Positions 11,833 to 24,590 of a DNA stretch of 64,000 bases are shown here, one piece after another. The stretch spans positions 124,001 to 188,000 of the forward strand of contig JBLDXI010000024.1 of the NCBI GenBank assembly GCA_047495785.1. The letters are read 5' to 3'. Position 1 is the stretch's first letter, and each line of letters starts with the position of its first letter. Source of the DNA: Lepidodermella squamata. Taxonomy: Eukaryota; Gastrotricha. A program made the translations under genes and the position numbers. Under the pieces are notes generated by a model. The model worked only from the letters and a program-made list of their open reading frames with translations, had not been told where the DNA came from and did not search any database.

Positions 11833-14800
11833 TCAGATATCCGTTACTATGACTGTCCGGATGGTTGACGCGTGTGAGCTACTTCCGTTGCCGGCGCGCG
11901 CGTGATGAGACGAAGCGTCCTTGCCGTGGTCATAGGAAGAAGATGATGAATTGCTAGCGCCATTCGAGTGAGCATTTGTCGTTATGGGCACGGCACGAAA
12001 TTGCGGAAGGGGCAGGCCGGTTTTCGCCGACCCGCTTAGGCTATAATTGCTGGATGACGACGGCGTGAAAGGCTTGTGTGGCAGATCGTCAATGTGATTT
12101 GGCTCTAGCACATGTCTAGAACGGCTTGTTGGCAGGTAAGAAACAGATGCCGGCGAGTTTGAAGAAGCCGCGGCAACAGGCGATGGCGCTGCAGGTAACT
12201 TGGGAATTTTGCTGATAACAGGAATAGCGGGAACCACGATACTCTCGGGTTGCTGCTGGGTAGGAGTGTGTACTACGTCAATGTGAAGCGGCGCCACGTT
12301 TCGGCCTATCGAAGACGAGCTCGCGCTTGAAACAGCCACTGGAATGCGTGAAATGCGCAGCTTTTGCGCCTTTTCCGTGTCAGCTGCACTGTGGCCGCGG
12401 TGGCCAGCTTCTGCGGCTGCTTTTTCTTCTTTCTCCTTCTCTTTTTCTTCATTTATACGATTTTGCTCAAGCTCTTCAAGCAGCTGCGAATTCGCCTGAT
12501 TTACGGTATCGTGGTTAGCTGGAACTTGTTCCTGTTAAGAATATTAAAAAGCGTTTTTTAATTTTGCCAGGGTTAAATTATTATTAAGTCCGAAGCATGC
12601 TTTTCAGATTTAAACATAACAAGTCCCCATCTGTCTTTCGGATTAAAATGCTACTACAGTAGCTAGAACGTTCCTCTTATGTACATATTTTTATGGAAAA
12701 GCAAGCTGTATGAAAAATAAGCGGCAAGCTCAACGTAAAAGAGAGAGTGAGGACTGCTAACGAGTTACGACACACTAGCAATAGGTAATAATTACGAGAA
12801 ACGCTAGTCATGCGGAACATTAACACGCCATTCGCTATTAGTGGTTGGTAGGTAAATTGATTTACACAAATAATTTAAATGATGGTTCCCGTTGAAGGCC
12901 GCCAGTATGCGTTATAAGCAAAGCTGGAAATACACGGAATACGACAGCAATTACAGCGGGATAGTGACACCATTGTCAGGTATTACCAGTGAAGGTGCCG
13001 CAATTCCATCTTTTAATCATCATCATCATTATCAATTTTCTGCGAGCCGCAGTTGGGAAGTTCTCAGCTGATATCACATTATGCTTGCTGCAACTGTACA
13101 AGTAAGGGGCTCAACACAGTCAGACGAGGGTGGAAAGACGGGATTCTTGCTACAGTCGATGAAGAGGGAATAACAAAGCACGAATTCGTGATTAGCCAGG
13201 ATTGAAATAAGATCATAGTCAAGGTGTTAGTCTTTATGATATGATCACCTTCGTCAAAACTTATTCATCCAAGCTTTCCTGGTCATCATTATCAACACAA
13301 AATCCTCTTTAAACAATTTATATTTTAAATAGCCGAAAATAGGAGAGGAGACTAATTGTAATTGGAATAAGGCGGATGAGGAGAAGTTTTGACGTAGGTT
13401 ATTGGGTAAAATACTTTGCAATAAGGTTAACCATACCTGATGATGGTGATTAGACGCGACAAATAACGGCACCGGCGAAGTGACTGCCTGAGGAGGCGAC
13501 GATCTAAGCGAGCTGTGATAACAAAAATCATGAACACATAATCACCCAATATCGAAAATACTTGCCTTGTAGTGCTGCTAGCTGAAGGAACCGGACTTGC
13601 TGCGGCTGCCGCAGCGCCCATTCGGGGAGACGGGGAAGGTTTCGGCACGTCTTCATCCAGGTGCTTCAGCTTTGCCTGGGCTCGTTCTGATGCCTCAAGC
13701 AAACTTATTGCCGGAGGAGAGCTGGGAGGATAATTTTTCGCGGGTGAAGATTTGACCGAGACCGTCAATGGCGCGGACGCGGTAGGGGCTCCTGACGCGA
13801 TCAAATTATCAAGCCTGAGCAACGCCTGCGAAGCCTCGTTGCTCGACACGACTGGGGTGACAGAAGTAGGAACGTCAATGCTGGCCTGTGCCGTTGAAGA
13901 TCCACTCATTATAGATGGTGAACGATTATTAGGCGAATTCACACGCGGAGGACCTATAGACGATTTCTCGGGAGTCATTTTCTGCGATTCCACGCTGGAA
14001 AACGACTGATCCTGTTTAGACTTCGGTGACTTGTCCATTGTAGTATGACTTTCAACTGGCCGGGGTGACGCAGAACGTGACTTCACGGAATCGACCACGG
14101 TCAAATTTTCCGCAACAGTCGTCGCAGTGGGAGGCCGAGGTGGCGCTGCCGGGACAGCAGAAGGCACGCTTTGTTGTGCTACCCTGTTTGCAGCCAGTGC
14201 ACTTTCAGCCTCAGCTCTAGCTCTCTGTCGTTCGGCTTCCTTCGATTCTTTCGTCTTATCGTGCTCCTGCAACCACGTAAAATTAATAAAGACAAACACA
14301 GACAGAAGAAAAATTACTTGTTTATCGAAAGTCGACCGCCTCGAAAATCGTTGTGAAGGTCGCCTTTCAAACTGCACAGATCTTCGCGCGCGTCCTTGCA
14401 CAGATGCTTGAAACTCAGTCCGACCACTGTAGCGAAATCGTGAACCGAGGCGAAGAAAGCCTTGGCGTTGCCGAATGTCATGCGATACCCCTCGTAACCT
14501 AGTTCAGAATCACATTAGTTTGGCACGCGTCTCGTTTGGTGTCAAGAGATCACTAACCTGAAGAATGCATGAAACTCGACGGCGCATTTCCATAAGTGTT
14601 TGCAAGCTTTTTGAGAGTACAGCCGAAAAACGAAGGTGTGATCCTATTCAGAAGAACGCAAACAAAGCACTAATAAATAACGAGTTTATGACTCCGCACT
14701 CACCTGTGCACGACCACCAGCCGCATCGTCGCCATCTTCTACTACTACGATTGTCAGCTTCCGCCCGCTGAGTTGCAGCTTGGAAATTTTCGGCCAGAAA

Positions 14801-15916
14801 AATAAACCTATCTTCTGCTTGTTTTCGAATATCAAAATTCCATTTGGGGTGAGACCAAGCGAATATTCTTGGCCGTCACGGCCCAGTACAGTATGCATAT
14901 CAACGCCATAATCTAAAAAAATAAAATGTTAATAACTGGTAATAGAACGCCCGAGTCGATTGCTTACTATCCAAGTATTTGGCTTTCGATAAATAACGGC
15001 TTTCAGCTTGCGCTGGATTCAAGCCTCTGTAGAGAAATAAACATTAACAGCGAATTCAAACGACAGTTTTGCGTGACGTACTTGCACTTCTTGAATGCCT
15101 CTAAAATAGCTAACTCCATTTCGGCGGTCTGGTGCTCCTCGGGCACAAACCGAAACTCCGATATTGCGGCAGGCGTGTGGACAGTAGGATCGAAATCGCC
15201 AAGTTCCGCTATGAATAATAGTTTTGAAAATAACACGAACAATATCATGAGAAATAAAACTTACACTGAAGAGCCAAAGCACCCAGCTCGACGGCTGATT
15301 CAAAGGGACAGTCGATTTTCCCAATTTTAATGTCTTCTCGAATTTGCAAAAAAGCTAAATATCGCGTCAGCTCCTCCTTCATTTGATTTGTATCAGATGC
15401 ATAAAACTTCATTCGAAATCGAAACGTGTAAGGAGGTCCAACTATGCCAAAACATATAACGATTACAAGATACATTCTACTTTGATAATTGATTAATTAT
15501 CCTTACTTTTATTCTGCTTCTTCAGATATTTGGTTGGATCAAGCCAGTGATGCACAGAGTTGGCATCCGTGAATTGAAGACCGAAATAATCTTATGGGGA
15601 AAATGAATTGCATTTACACATATACAAATCGACAGTTCAATGTGGCATACCGGATTCGATAAGATCGAGGTTGTAGAACACTTTATCATGAAGCTCTTTG
15701 CCAATCGCTTTTTTCTAGATCCCACAAGTGAATGATATGAAACATAGATAACACAAATTGTCTTTATTAGCTTACCGGCACCTCGATATTCAACTCTGAA
15801 CCATCGAGAAGCTGCACTGTGCAGCTGAGAACATCTTTTTTGACGTTAGAATCGGCTTTCCCTGAAGCAGAATGCTTCTTGCGCCGGAACGTCAAGAAGC
15901 GCCAAAGCTTGGACAT
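11833..15916 (-). CDS. FERM domain protein, EPB41L5/yurt-like
   Basis: Twelve phase-consistent exons: 15916-15776, 15714-15651, 15590-15507, 15441-15265, 15208-15082, 15026-14968, 14912-14704, 14643-14558, 14498-14318, 14266-13566, 13512-13437 and 12531-11833; 867 residues. Residues about 30-318 form a complete FERM domain ([70 protein letters not shown]). A FERM-adjacent segment follows ([24 protein letters not shown]), which places it with EPB41L5/yurt. Those proteins act at the lateral membrane of epithelia in Crumbs polarity signalling. The rest is Ser/Pro/Ala-rich with a short charged coil near 640-690 and ends VTDI, a possible class I PDZ ligand. Intron 10 uses a GC donor. Intron 11 is long (905 bases). 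Confidence 0.92.
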
Positions 15917-17861
15917 CAGAAATAAAATTAGGCCTAGAAAACAAACATTCAAAATTAACGATAATACTGAGCTAGTACATTTGGAGTATGAACTGTCTAT
16001 AACTGTGGTAAAGCAAGACCGATCATAGCAAGGGTGCGGATAGGGCATAAAAACCGTAAAATAGCAGTTGATATCCTATCATCAATCTAGCAGCTCGTAA
16101 AAATGAATTCCTGCACCGTGAATGAATGGAGTTGTACACCTAGCAATCAATTTCCCGTCTTACAACTTGAGTATCAGTATTAAACATACAAACAGAGACG
16201 CGAAACTCCGCGAAGCGAGGGTTGCACAACATGGAATATCGATTTCCTCCGTGAAAAAGTTGAATGTTTACAATCATCCGACCAATCATCCGATCAATGG
16301 AGCATGGATAAAGACAACTTTAGAACGACGCGTGCGAAGGGTGGCCCTGAATTGTTTCAATTTACCAGATTTACTGCTCCCGAGCTCATAGCATCGTCGC
16401 CAAGAACTGGTGCGAGGGTTCGGTTGACAGAGGACGTTTGCTGAGCAGTCAACGCTCAACGCTCAACGTTACTAATTGCACTAAGCAATAAATGCACTAA
16501 GCACTTTCAAAATATGTCGCCTTACCGCTAAACAACAAACTCAACGGACGATGATCGATGTTAATATTCGACAGTCGACAGTCAAATGAATTTATATATT
16601 CACTGGACACGAGGCGTAGCTGATGCCATCAACGATTTTTTGTAAGGCTGGTAAGACTGGAAGACCGATTCTCAAAGTAACTAAATATCACGGGCTCAAG
16701 TCCAGAATGTTTCAACAGGACACGTCCCATGGTATTTGCGTCTGTTTACTGCTAACGCCAATCGAAATCAATCGAAAAAATCGAAAAATTGTGCAAGTTT
16801 CAAGTTGAGAAGAAATTCGAGATTTCCGTCGACTATTAACTCCAAAATCCCGCCCCTGAATAAGCGGAGAAAGCTATAGTTTATATAGTTTATATTTTTA
16901 TATTTATCACGATGAGATAGGAGATAGGACAATAAATACCTTTCGCTTGACGCAGTTGATTCCGCTCAAAAGACGATGACGCCAAACGCCAACACCCACA
17001 AAAGCGGTTGCGACCGACCCTCGATCTCCCATAAATAAATAAAACATTTAATAAATATATGTTACTTTCAGCTATCAATAAAATTAAAAATCAGTTTGCT
17101 AACATATCTTTTTTATTATATGTGAAATTTTTCTAAATATGAATAAATGAATGCGAGACATTTCACGGAAAAGGATTTGGCCAATCGCGCAGGGGTCTTG
17201 TTGTTTTACTTACCGGTGGTCATACCGCTGCCAAGACAATAACGCCGCTATCATTAAGGACCATTGGAGGAGTCATCAGCATTACCTGCCCGAACGTGCG
17301 TAGGTTCTACTATTAACGGTCTTATTAGGGCAGCTGGTATTCCGCGCCGTCGATGAGGGATGCGCGGCTCTTTTTTCTTTGACATAAAAAATGCCATCTC
17401 AATAAATAGTTATCGCGAACTGGTTTCTGTTTAGTGTCTTCTATTTGCCATGTGTGCGCACATATTAAGTGACATGATACAAGGTTTAAACTATCGTGGG
17501 TGGCTATTGTCATTTAAATAGTGTTGCTACTCAGATATTGAGTCAGAACCCAGCACCGAGCACTAGTGCGAACCGATATCCGACTGGGAATGTATGAGCC
17601 TATTTTTTGTGTTTTATTTTTATCGCATGCCATCGTATGCTTATTATTACGGCCACTGTTGAAACTAGATAGTTGAATCTGTCGACTGCGCTGCTTCAAT
17701 GCTACAAGTATTTAGTCGAGAAAGTTCAACTACATGCCAACTTGCATTGATGTATGCGCTCCTGCTCTTTTTCACAATTCCAATCCACCAAATAATTTGC
17801 TCTCTATTTTCTGGGTTTTCTTTATTTTTTTCTAGATCACTACAACCAGCGAAACTTTAAA
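15917..17861. other. Divergent intergenic region between FERM and Bcl-2 genes
   Basis: This should hold the promoters of both divergent genes. A pyrimidine-rich AG at 15935-15934 (minus) and another at 17834-17835 (plus) lie 17 and 26 bases upstream of the two start codons. A minus-strand ATG near 17260 runs 14 codons into a good GTAAGT donor, but its phase does not fit the FERM gene. No further coding sequence or repeat is recognised. Confidence 0.45.
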
Positions 17862-18602
17862 ATGCATTCGAACAATTACATCAAAGAATGTGACTTCATT
17901 TTGCGAGGTAACGTCCGAGCTTCTCCGCATTGGATTTAATAATTTTCTTAATCGATTGTGTGTAGATTATATAGCCCATAGAATCATTTCAAGCCATGCT
18001 AACCATGGAAACTGTGATTTGGCGTCGTCATTATGTCGAAATGGCGCTGATATTAACATTCATCCTAAAATAATTGAGCTGGTTCGCCATCTCGCGCTTG
18101 ATTTTGAGAAGAGATATCGTGATAGCTACGGCGATCAAATTCCTGAAACGCCCCCGCATTCGGCTCTTTCTCTGGATTCTGCCGACGCTCGCTTGTCATT
18201 CGAGGCTGTTGCCAATGAACTATTTCAAGGCGGTTGGAAGTGGGCCCGAATAATTGCTTTCATTTCCTACGTGGGATTATTGGCGGAGGCCACGTTCTCA
18301 TCTGCAGCTTCTGATGATTCGGCAATCAAGGAGCGAATAGGCAAAATTATCGACTGGGCAATGGACTACTTTCAGTGCGCTGATGCCCAAACTTTTTTCT
18401 GTTCATGCAATGGATGGGTAAGACTGGAATTTCTTAGAAGATTATATTAAATCGACATTTGTTTTAGGAGGGTTTCCTAGACTGGCATGGGAGCGGAGAT
18501 GCTCGCCTCGCTGCCGCTCCTTTAAAACAAATGGCCGTTGTCGGCCTCACGGCAGCAGCTATGGTCGGCTTGAGTTTTATGGTCGGTCGCATAATTCACT
18601 AG
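17862..18602 (+). CDS. Bcl-2 family apoptosis regulator
   Basis: Three exons, 17862-17907, 17966-18417 and 18468-18602, give 210 residues with matching phases. It has the multi-domain Bcl-2 layout: a BH4-like start (CDFILRDYIAHRI, 10-22), a BH3-like helix (LVRHLALDFEK, 54-64), BH1 (ELFQGGWKWARIIAF, 100-114), BH2 (NGWEGFLDWHG) and a C-terminal hydrophobic anchor from about residue 187 (AVVGLTAAAMVGLSFMVGR) for mitochondrial or ER membranes. Proteins of this form control mitochondrial outer-membrane integrity and caspase activation. Having BH4 and a tail anchor, it could be pro-survival (CED-9, Bcl-xL) or Bax-like; the sequence alone does not decide. Kinesin-1 follows on the same strand 325 bases downstream. 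Confidence 0.88.
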
Positions 18603-18927
18603 CTGACTTGGGTTTTTCATACATCAATCAGTGCATATAATTGAGCTGTTTTTATATCAATTTATTGTTTGCGTTTGATAATCGCCTTCATTGTGTTTTG
18701 TAATATATTATGACGTATCTCAAGGAACTGAGCGCTTGAACATGATCTTTTATCTTCCTAATTGTTGCCTTGCCGGTTTCTCGTCTTGCTCAACAATGCA
18801 ATTAAAACGAAGCTCGCTCATTTCTTTAATTTCGATTTCATGTTTACATCTAATTTTTGTTTTCTTAGATAATTTTTATAGTTCATGGACTTACACTGAC
18901 CGCTGCTGGGAAACAAACTAATTCTCG
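18603..18927 (+). other. Bcl-2 to kinesin intergenic spacer
   Basis: This 325-base spacer between two plus-strand genes contains TTTTGTTTTCTTAG ending at 18868, a good 3' splice site 59 bases before the kinesin start codon, with a second possible AG at 18880-18881. No start-proximal donor could be matched to it by eye. It could be the acceptor for a spliced leader or for a 5' UTR intron. Confidence 0.45.
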
Positions 18928-21900
18928 ATGATGGCGGAATTACCATCCGAATGCAGCATACGCGTAGTATGCCGCGTTCGTCCGATGAATTCATCGGAGG
19001 AGAAGAACGGCAGCCAATCTATAGTAAGAGTAACCTCAGATGATTCGCTGATGTTGGCTGCCAAGACGTACAACTTCGACAAAGTTTTCAAACAAACTTG
19101 CACTCAAGAAGAGGTTTATACTGCTGTCGCGAAGCCGATCGTGGCGGATGTCCTGTCCGGCTTCAACGGCACCATCTTCGCATATGGTCAAACGTCTTCC
19201 GGTAAAACGTTTACCATGGAAGGTGAAATCGGAAGCCCGGAGAGGGAAGGCATCATTCCTCGCATCATCTCAGATATCTTCAACTATATATACCAAATGG
19301 ACGAAAATTTGGAATTTCACATCAAAGTTTCGTACTTCGAAATTTATCTCGACAAAATTCGTGATTTACTGGACATCAGCAAAACCAATCTTTCAGTACA
19401 CGAAGACAAAAACCGAGTGCCTTACGTGAAAGGCGCAACTGAACGGTTTGTCTCTTCGCCTGAGGAGGTTCTCGAGACGATCGAAGAGGGCAAAATGAAT
19501 CGACACGTTTCTGTAACCAACATGAACGAGCATTCCAGTCGCAGTCATTCAGTGCTAATGATCAATATAAAGCAGGAGAACAAAGAGACTGAGAAAAAGC
19601 TCAACGGCAAGTTGTACCTAGTCGATTTGGCCGGTTCGGAAAAGGTTAGTAAAACTGGAGCGGAAGGCAGCACGCTTGACGAGGCAAAGAACATTAACAA
19701 ATCGTTATCCGCCCTCGGTAACGTAATAGCCGCTCTAGCTGACGGAAACAAGGCGCACGTGCCTTATCGAGATTCGAAACTGACTCGTATTTTACAAGAA
19801 TCTTTGGGTGGTAACGCTCGCACCACTATTATCATTTGCTGCTCCCCGGCCTCGTATAACGAATCGGAAACCAAATCCACGCTTCTGTTTGGTGTCCGCG
19901 CCAAGACCATCAAGAACGTTGTCACTGTTAATGAGGAACTCACTGCAGATGAATGGAGGAGGCGCTACGAAAAAGAACGTGACCGGTAAGTACTCGCTGA
20001 TTTTTCTAATTATTTTCGGGAGCTGGATTACCTATTTATTATTTTAATTTTTCCACTGCCTTATTTTGCTTGTAATATTGTCACGCTCAAGTTTACTAGA
20101 TTAAAGTGTTTTTGCGTGATAATTTTGTGAAATTCTGCTTTAATTGAAACGTCGTGATAACAATGACATGTTTGTGTTTCCAGGTCTCTGCGTCTCCGCA
20201 CGCACGTATATTTATTGGAACAAGAGCTGGCGCGGTGGCGGCGTGGCGAGTCTGTCCCCGGCGATGAACAAGCGCCTTTCATCAGTCATTTGCTGGGCAG
20301 CGGTGCGGCATTAGGCGCACCTCCTGGCGGCGAATTCACCGCCCCCGCCCCGGCGACTATGACCCCGAGCTTGTCTCTGACCCAGCTCAGCTCGATTTCG
20401 AGTCAATCGCTGCCGTCGCTGACGGTGGACGAGCGGCGGCAGTACGAAGACGAGAAGCGGCGGTTGTGCGAGCAGCTCGACGACAAGGATGAAGAATTCA
20501 CCGAGGCTGTGCAACAACTCGAGAAACTGCGATCTCAAATCGCCGAGCAGGAGGAACTTCTCGTGCTTCGTCAGCGAGAATTCGACGCGCAGCAGGCCGA
20601 AATGCAGCGCATGCAGGCTGAAAACGACGCAGCTAAGGACGAGGTTAAGGAGGTACTAACCGCCCTCGAAGAACTGGCTGGTAATTACGAACAGAAATCG
20701 GCCGAGGCCGAGGCGAAGCGGCACGAAAACGAGTTGCTAGCCGAGGAGTTGACGTCGAAACTCAGCACAATAACTGCGATTGAGGCCGAGCTGGACCGGC
20801 TACGCGAGCAGTCGCTCCTGCAACGGCGGCGAATTGCCGACCTGGTTTCCGGCCTCGTTCGTGATATTACCGATGCCATGCAAATGTTGCCGTCTTCCGC
20901 CGCCTCGAAACAACAGGCACCAGCGCCTGCTCAGTCGCAGGAGGCGAATGCTGACAGACTCGAGGATGACGTGATGACGGCGAGGATGAATGTCGGTCGC
21001 ATGAAGAGCGAATTGAAGACGCTGTCGTCGAAGGTGTCGCAGATGGAGCGCGAGCACGACGACTTCAAGCGAATGGGAGACGGGCTTGCCGTCGAATCAG
21101 CCGCCCTAAGAGAAGCGGCTAAGGAGCGGCAAATTCGCGTTGAACTAGCCGAGCAGCAGCTCTCGGAAGCTGAGGCTCGCCAGTCTCAACTGGAGACTGA
21201 ACTCGAGCAAGCTAACGCGGAGTTGGCCAGACTTCGCGGCGGCAGTGCTGCGGATGCGGCTGCCCCGGCTGCAGCCTCAGCCGCGCCCTCTGAGCCCGCC
21301 CAAACCGCGGCGATCGAGCAGCTACAACGGCAACTTGGACTCGTCCGGCAAGAAGTTCGTGATAAGCAGGCGGCTTTGGAGCAGCTACGTGATTCTAACC
21401 GTCAACTGACAGCCGCCGTCGACCGGTTGCAGATGGAGCTGGAACGGGCGAGGCGGGACGACGCGGACAAGGCGGCGCAGTTGGCCGAGCTACAACTGGC
21501 GGCTGAACGGCGCGAACAGGCGCGTCAAGAGTTGCGCGGCCTTGAAGAAACGGTGAACAAGGAGCTGCAGACGCTGCACACGTTGCGGCGACTCTTCGTG
21601 CAAGACTTGCAGGCCAAGTTGAAGCGGTGGACTGCGAGTGCAAGCGCGAATGCCCAACAACCCGGCAGCGACAACCAGTCCGGCACCGATGATAAGTCGA
21701 TTATCGAGGACGAAAACGGCGCTCCGGCGGCGCCGGGAGGTGGGGGCAGTGTGATTGCTCAGAGACAGAAAATCAATTTCTTGGAGACGAATCTTGAACA
21801 AGTGAGCTATTAATTGCTTTTATTTATTTTAGTTTAATGGGTTCGATTTCTGATTTCAGCTCACCCGCGTGCACAAGCAGTTGGTTCGAGACAACGCCGA

Positions 21901-22621
21901 CCTGCGATGCGAGCTCCCTAAACTCGAAAAACGCCTTCGAACAACTATGGACCGCGTCAAAACGTGAGGATTTATTTTCATATCTCGTCTCACGAAAAAT
22001 CCTACTTAACCGATTTTTTTTGTCAAAACTGGGAATTTCCTGGAATTTGTAACCAAAATGTCGACATATTTTATTGTGGGTAATAAAGCGCAGCTGGCGC
22101 ATTTTTTGGGCGTGGCCGAGACATCTTCTCACGTGTAGGCCCACAAATTCAAACCCACGTTTAATGATCACGTTTTTCGCATTACAATGGCTTATTAGTT
22201 CTGTGATTGTGCTTCAAGAATGTGTGCTTCGAGCGGTAGAAGTTATGAAAACGAGTTGATTAATTTTGAAAGGATTGTTTTTGCTGATGAATCATCATGG
22301 TGGTAATGACCGTTTGATATCTTTAACAGATTGGAAGGAGCGCTCCGTGATGCAAAGGAGTCGGCAATGCGCGACCGCCGGCGCTACCAAATGGAGGTAG
22401 ATCGGATTAAGGAGGCTGTGCGGCAGCGCGGTCTCACTCAGCGCCGGCCGCATATTCCTCAGATTGTGAAGCCGGTCGCCCGGCCGCCGGTCGTGCTACC
22501 CGCCACGCCCGGGACTCCGGTGTCGGGCGGTGGCGCCTCGACTACCGGCACCCCCACGCCCGTCGTTCGACCCGCGGCAGCTCAAGCCAACCAGCAGCAG
22601 CAGCCGCCATCGACAAACTGA
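18928..22621 (+). CDS. KIF5: Kinesin-1 heavy chain (conventional kinesin)
   Basis: Four exons, 18928-19985, 20184-21801, 21860-21963 and 22330-22621; 1023 residues. This is the plus-end-directed microtubule motor for axonal and organelle transport. The motor domain (1 to about 345) has the P-loop GQTSSGKT, switch [12 protein letters not shown] and switch [19 protein letters not shown], followed by the neck linker [14 protein letters not shown] long Ala/Glu-rich coiled coil fills exon 2. The kinesin-1 tail signature [20 protein letters not shown] is in exon 3 and [17 protein letters not shown] in exon 4. The C-terminus has the regulatory motif as QIVKP instead of the usual QIAKP, and ends in a Pro/Gln-rich tail. 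Two adjacent ATG codons (18928, 18931) could each start it. Confidence 0.96.
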
Positions 22622-24590
22622 ACAAAACTTGCGCCGTCTTCTGGTTATAGGTGTTGCCGGTGATGCGCTTACAGTCACCTACTACAGATTACTTATAACT
22701 GTGTCATTGTGCCTATTCGACCACCTGGTATTAAAAATTCCATTAGACTCTGGCTCCCAGACAGACAGAAACTAGCATCATCTCGAACTGCGCTGAAGTT
22801 GTGACGTTTCCTGTATAACAAAATCTGCTCTCAATTTCGAAGGTTTCTTTTATCAGTCCTCCTGAAATTTTTTGACTTACTGCTTGTGGGCGGCGAGAAT
22901 TATGTTACACTAGCGTTGTATTGCTTCCATTAGACTGCTACATTATATTCATATATATATATTGGGAGATATATAGTCCAACTACGTTTTTACACAAAAT
23001 CCATTTCATTCATTCATTTAGTAGCCAAGTACGAAAAAAATGATATCGCGGAATCGCTTTTCTGTCCTAGTCATCAAGTCAGACTTGTTGGGTACTTTAT
23101 CATCATCATTACTACAATTATTATTAGTCCTCGCTGGAAAGGTGTTTCAAGTCTGTCGTCTTGTCCGAACCTGCCACAATGAACACATGATACACACATT
23201 ATGATAATTGTTGCTTCGCCACCATTTGTGCTATCCTTCGCTTATTGTTGAGTATTTTTCAAGGAAAAATGAATGACCGTTGGTTGTTATACGATATTGA
23301 TATATTGATTACTGTTTGATTCTGCACGGCGCTTATTATGAATGCTTGATGATTATTTCATCCAACCATATCTCAGCTTCTTTGAAATTTCACCGGGCTA
23401 TGCAAAGCTTAAAATGAAATTCTTCTCCATGATGCTATGGTCTTATTATCCTCTTTTATTTTTTACGGTGCTTGGTGAGGGCTGCTTGATTGATACATAG
23501 AAATCCTGGCAATAGTCACTCGTTGAAATAATTCTGGCCCGCGATTAGTGATCGAGACGCCGCTGTCGCACCTATTGTGTACGCTCATCACCGCCGTCGA
23601 GTATTGCCTTTATTTATTCGTGCGCTAATTATTCGCTGTCGTCTCGGCCTTGTCGTCGTCGTCTACTTTTGTTTTGCCTGTGTTCGAACCGCAGCAGCAG
23701 CAGCAGCAGGAACCGGAATTTGTTCGCATGTGTTTATGTTCTCTTTCGCTCTCTCTCTCTCCTTCTCTTTCCGTGTACGTTTGCGCGTGCCTTGGCATGA
23801 GTTATTACTATCATTCTATTATTATTATTCTTATTAATAACCTTATTCTTATTATACCGCTATTGTGTACAAATGAGAAAATCTTGAAGAAATTTGTATA
23901 AACAAAGAAATGAAACTATTTGCGGATTGAAAATGCTATGGTTGAATGGATCAATCGTCAAATTTATGGCAACAATTCACTTTTGGGTCACTGATGTTAT
24001 TATTCTATTGTGTGTTACTACTCTTTAAAACATGCTATCAGGTTCTTAAATATCATGTTCTGCTAACAAGGTAGCATGTTCTTTCTTTCTTTCCGAGGAT
24101 GTTGGATATGTTCGATGATAAAAAAGTAAAACTAAAGCTCGTGAAGCCTCCTTACTTGTTGTTTATTCATCACCAACATTAAAGCACAAGTTAATACGCG
24201 CAGGGCGTGCATGCTTTGCACCTGAATTTCAGCGCCGTGCCCGAGAGTGACGGACGATAACAATCTCAAGCTGGGCGTTACAATTCATCATAAACACATC
24301 GTAAAATGCGAAATTTCTAAAAAAAAGCAGTCATAGCAGTCATATAATGTATACAGGTGAATAAGCGCGTCAGTATGAACAATTAATGTTGAAATCATCA
24401 GATCGTAATCAAGCGGAATATTTTTTGAGGTGTGACAGAGTTATATTAATGCTATTTTGTACACAACAGCATTATATATATTACGCGAGAATGAGGATGC
24501 TGATGTTGGTGTAGAGCTGTTGAAGCAAAAATTGCTTGCAGATGCGCGAGCCGTTCAATTTGAGAGGTACGTAAATAGTATATTTCTGCT
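22622..24590. other. Intergenic region (kinesin and PLAC8 3' ends)
   Basis: Convergent spacer holding the 3' UTRs of the kinesin (plus) and PLAC8 (minus) genes. It is AT-rich, with short simple repeats: a TA run near 22951-22962 and (CAG)n at 23692-23709. The open frames at 23577-23901 are built on simple-sequence DNA (CAG and CT runs) and show no domain. Confidence 0.5.

Noticed and set aside
17218-17262. ATG plus 13 codons into GTAAGT on the minus strand, considered as an upstream exon of the FERM gene
   Set aside because: It leaves two bases, but the open reading into the FERM first exon needs one; at most it is a non-coding 5' exon.
23577-23901. Two overlapping plus-strand frames of over 80 codons
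   Set aside because: Translated CAG and CT simple repeats in the kinesin 3' flank; no domain.
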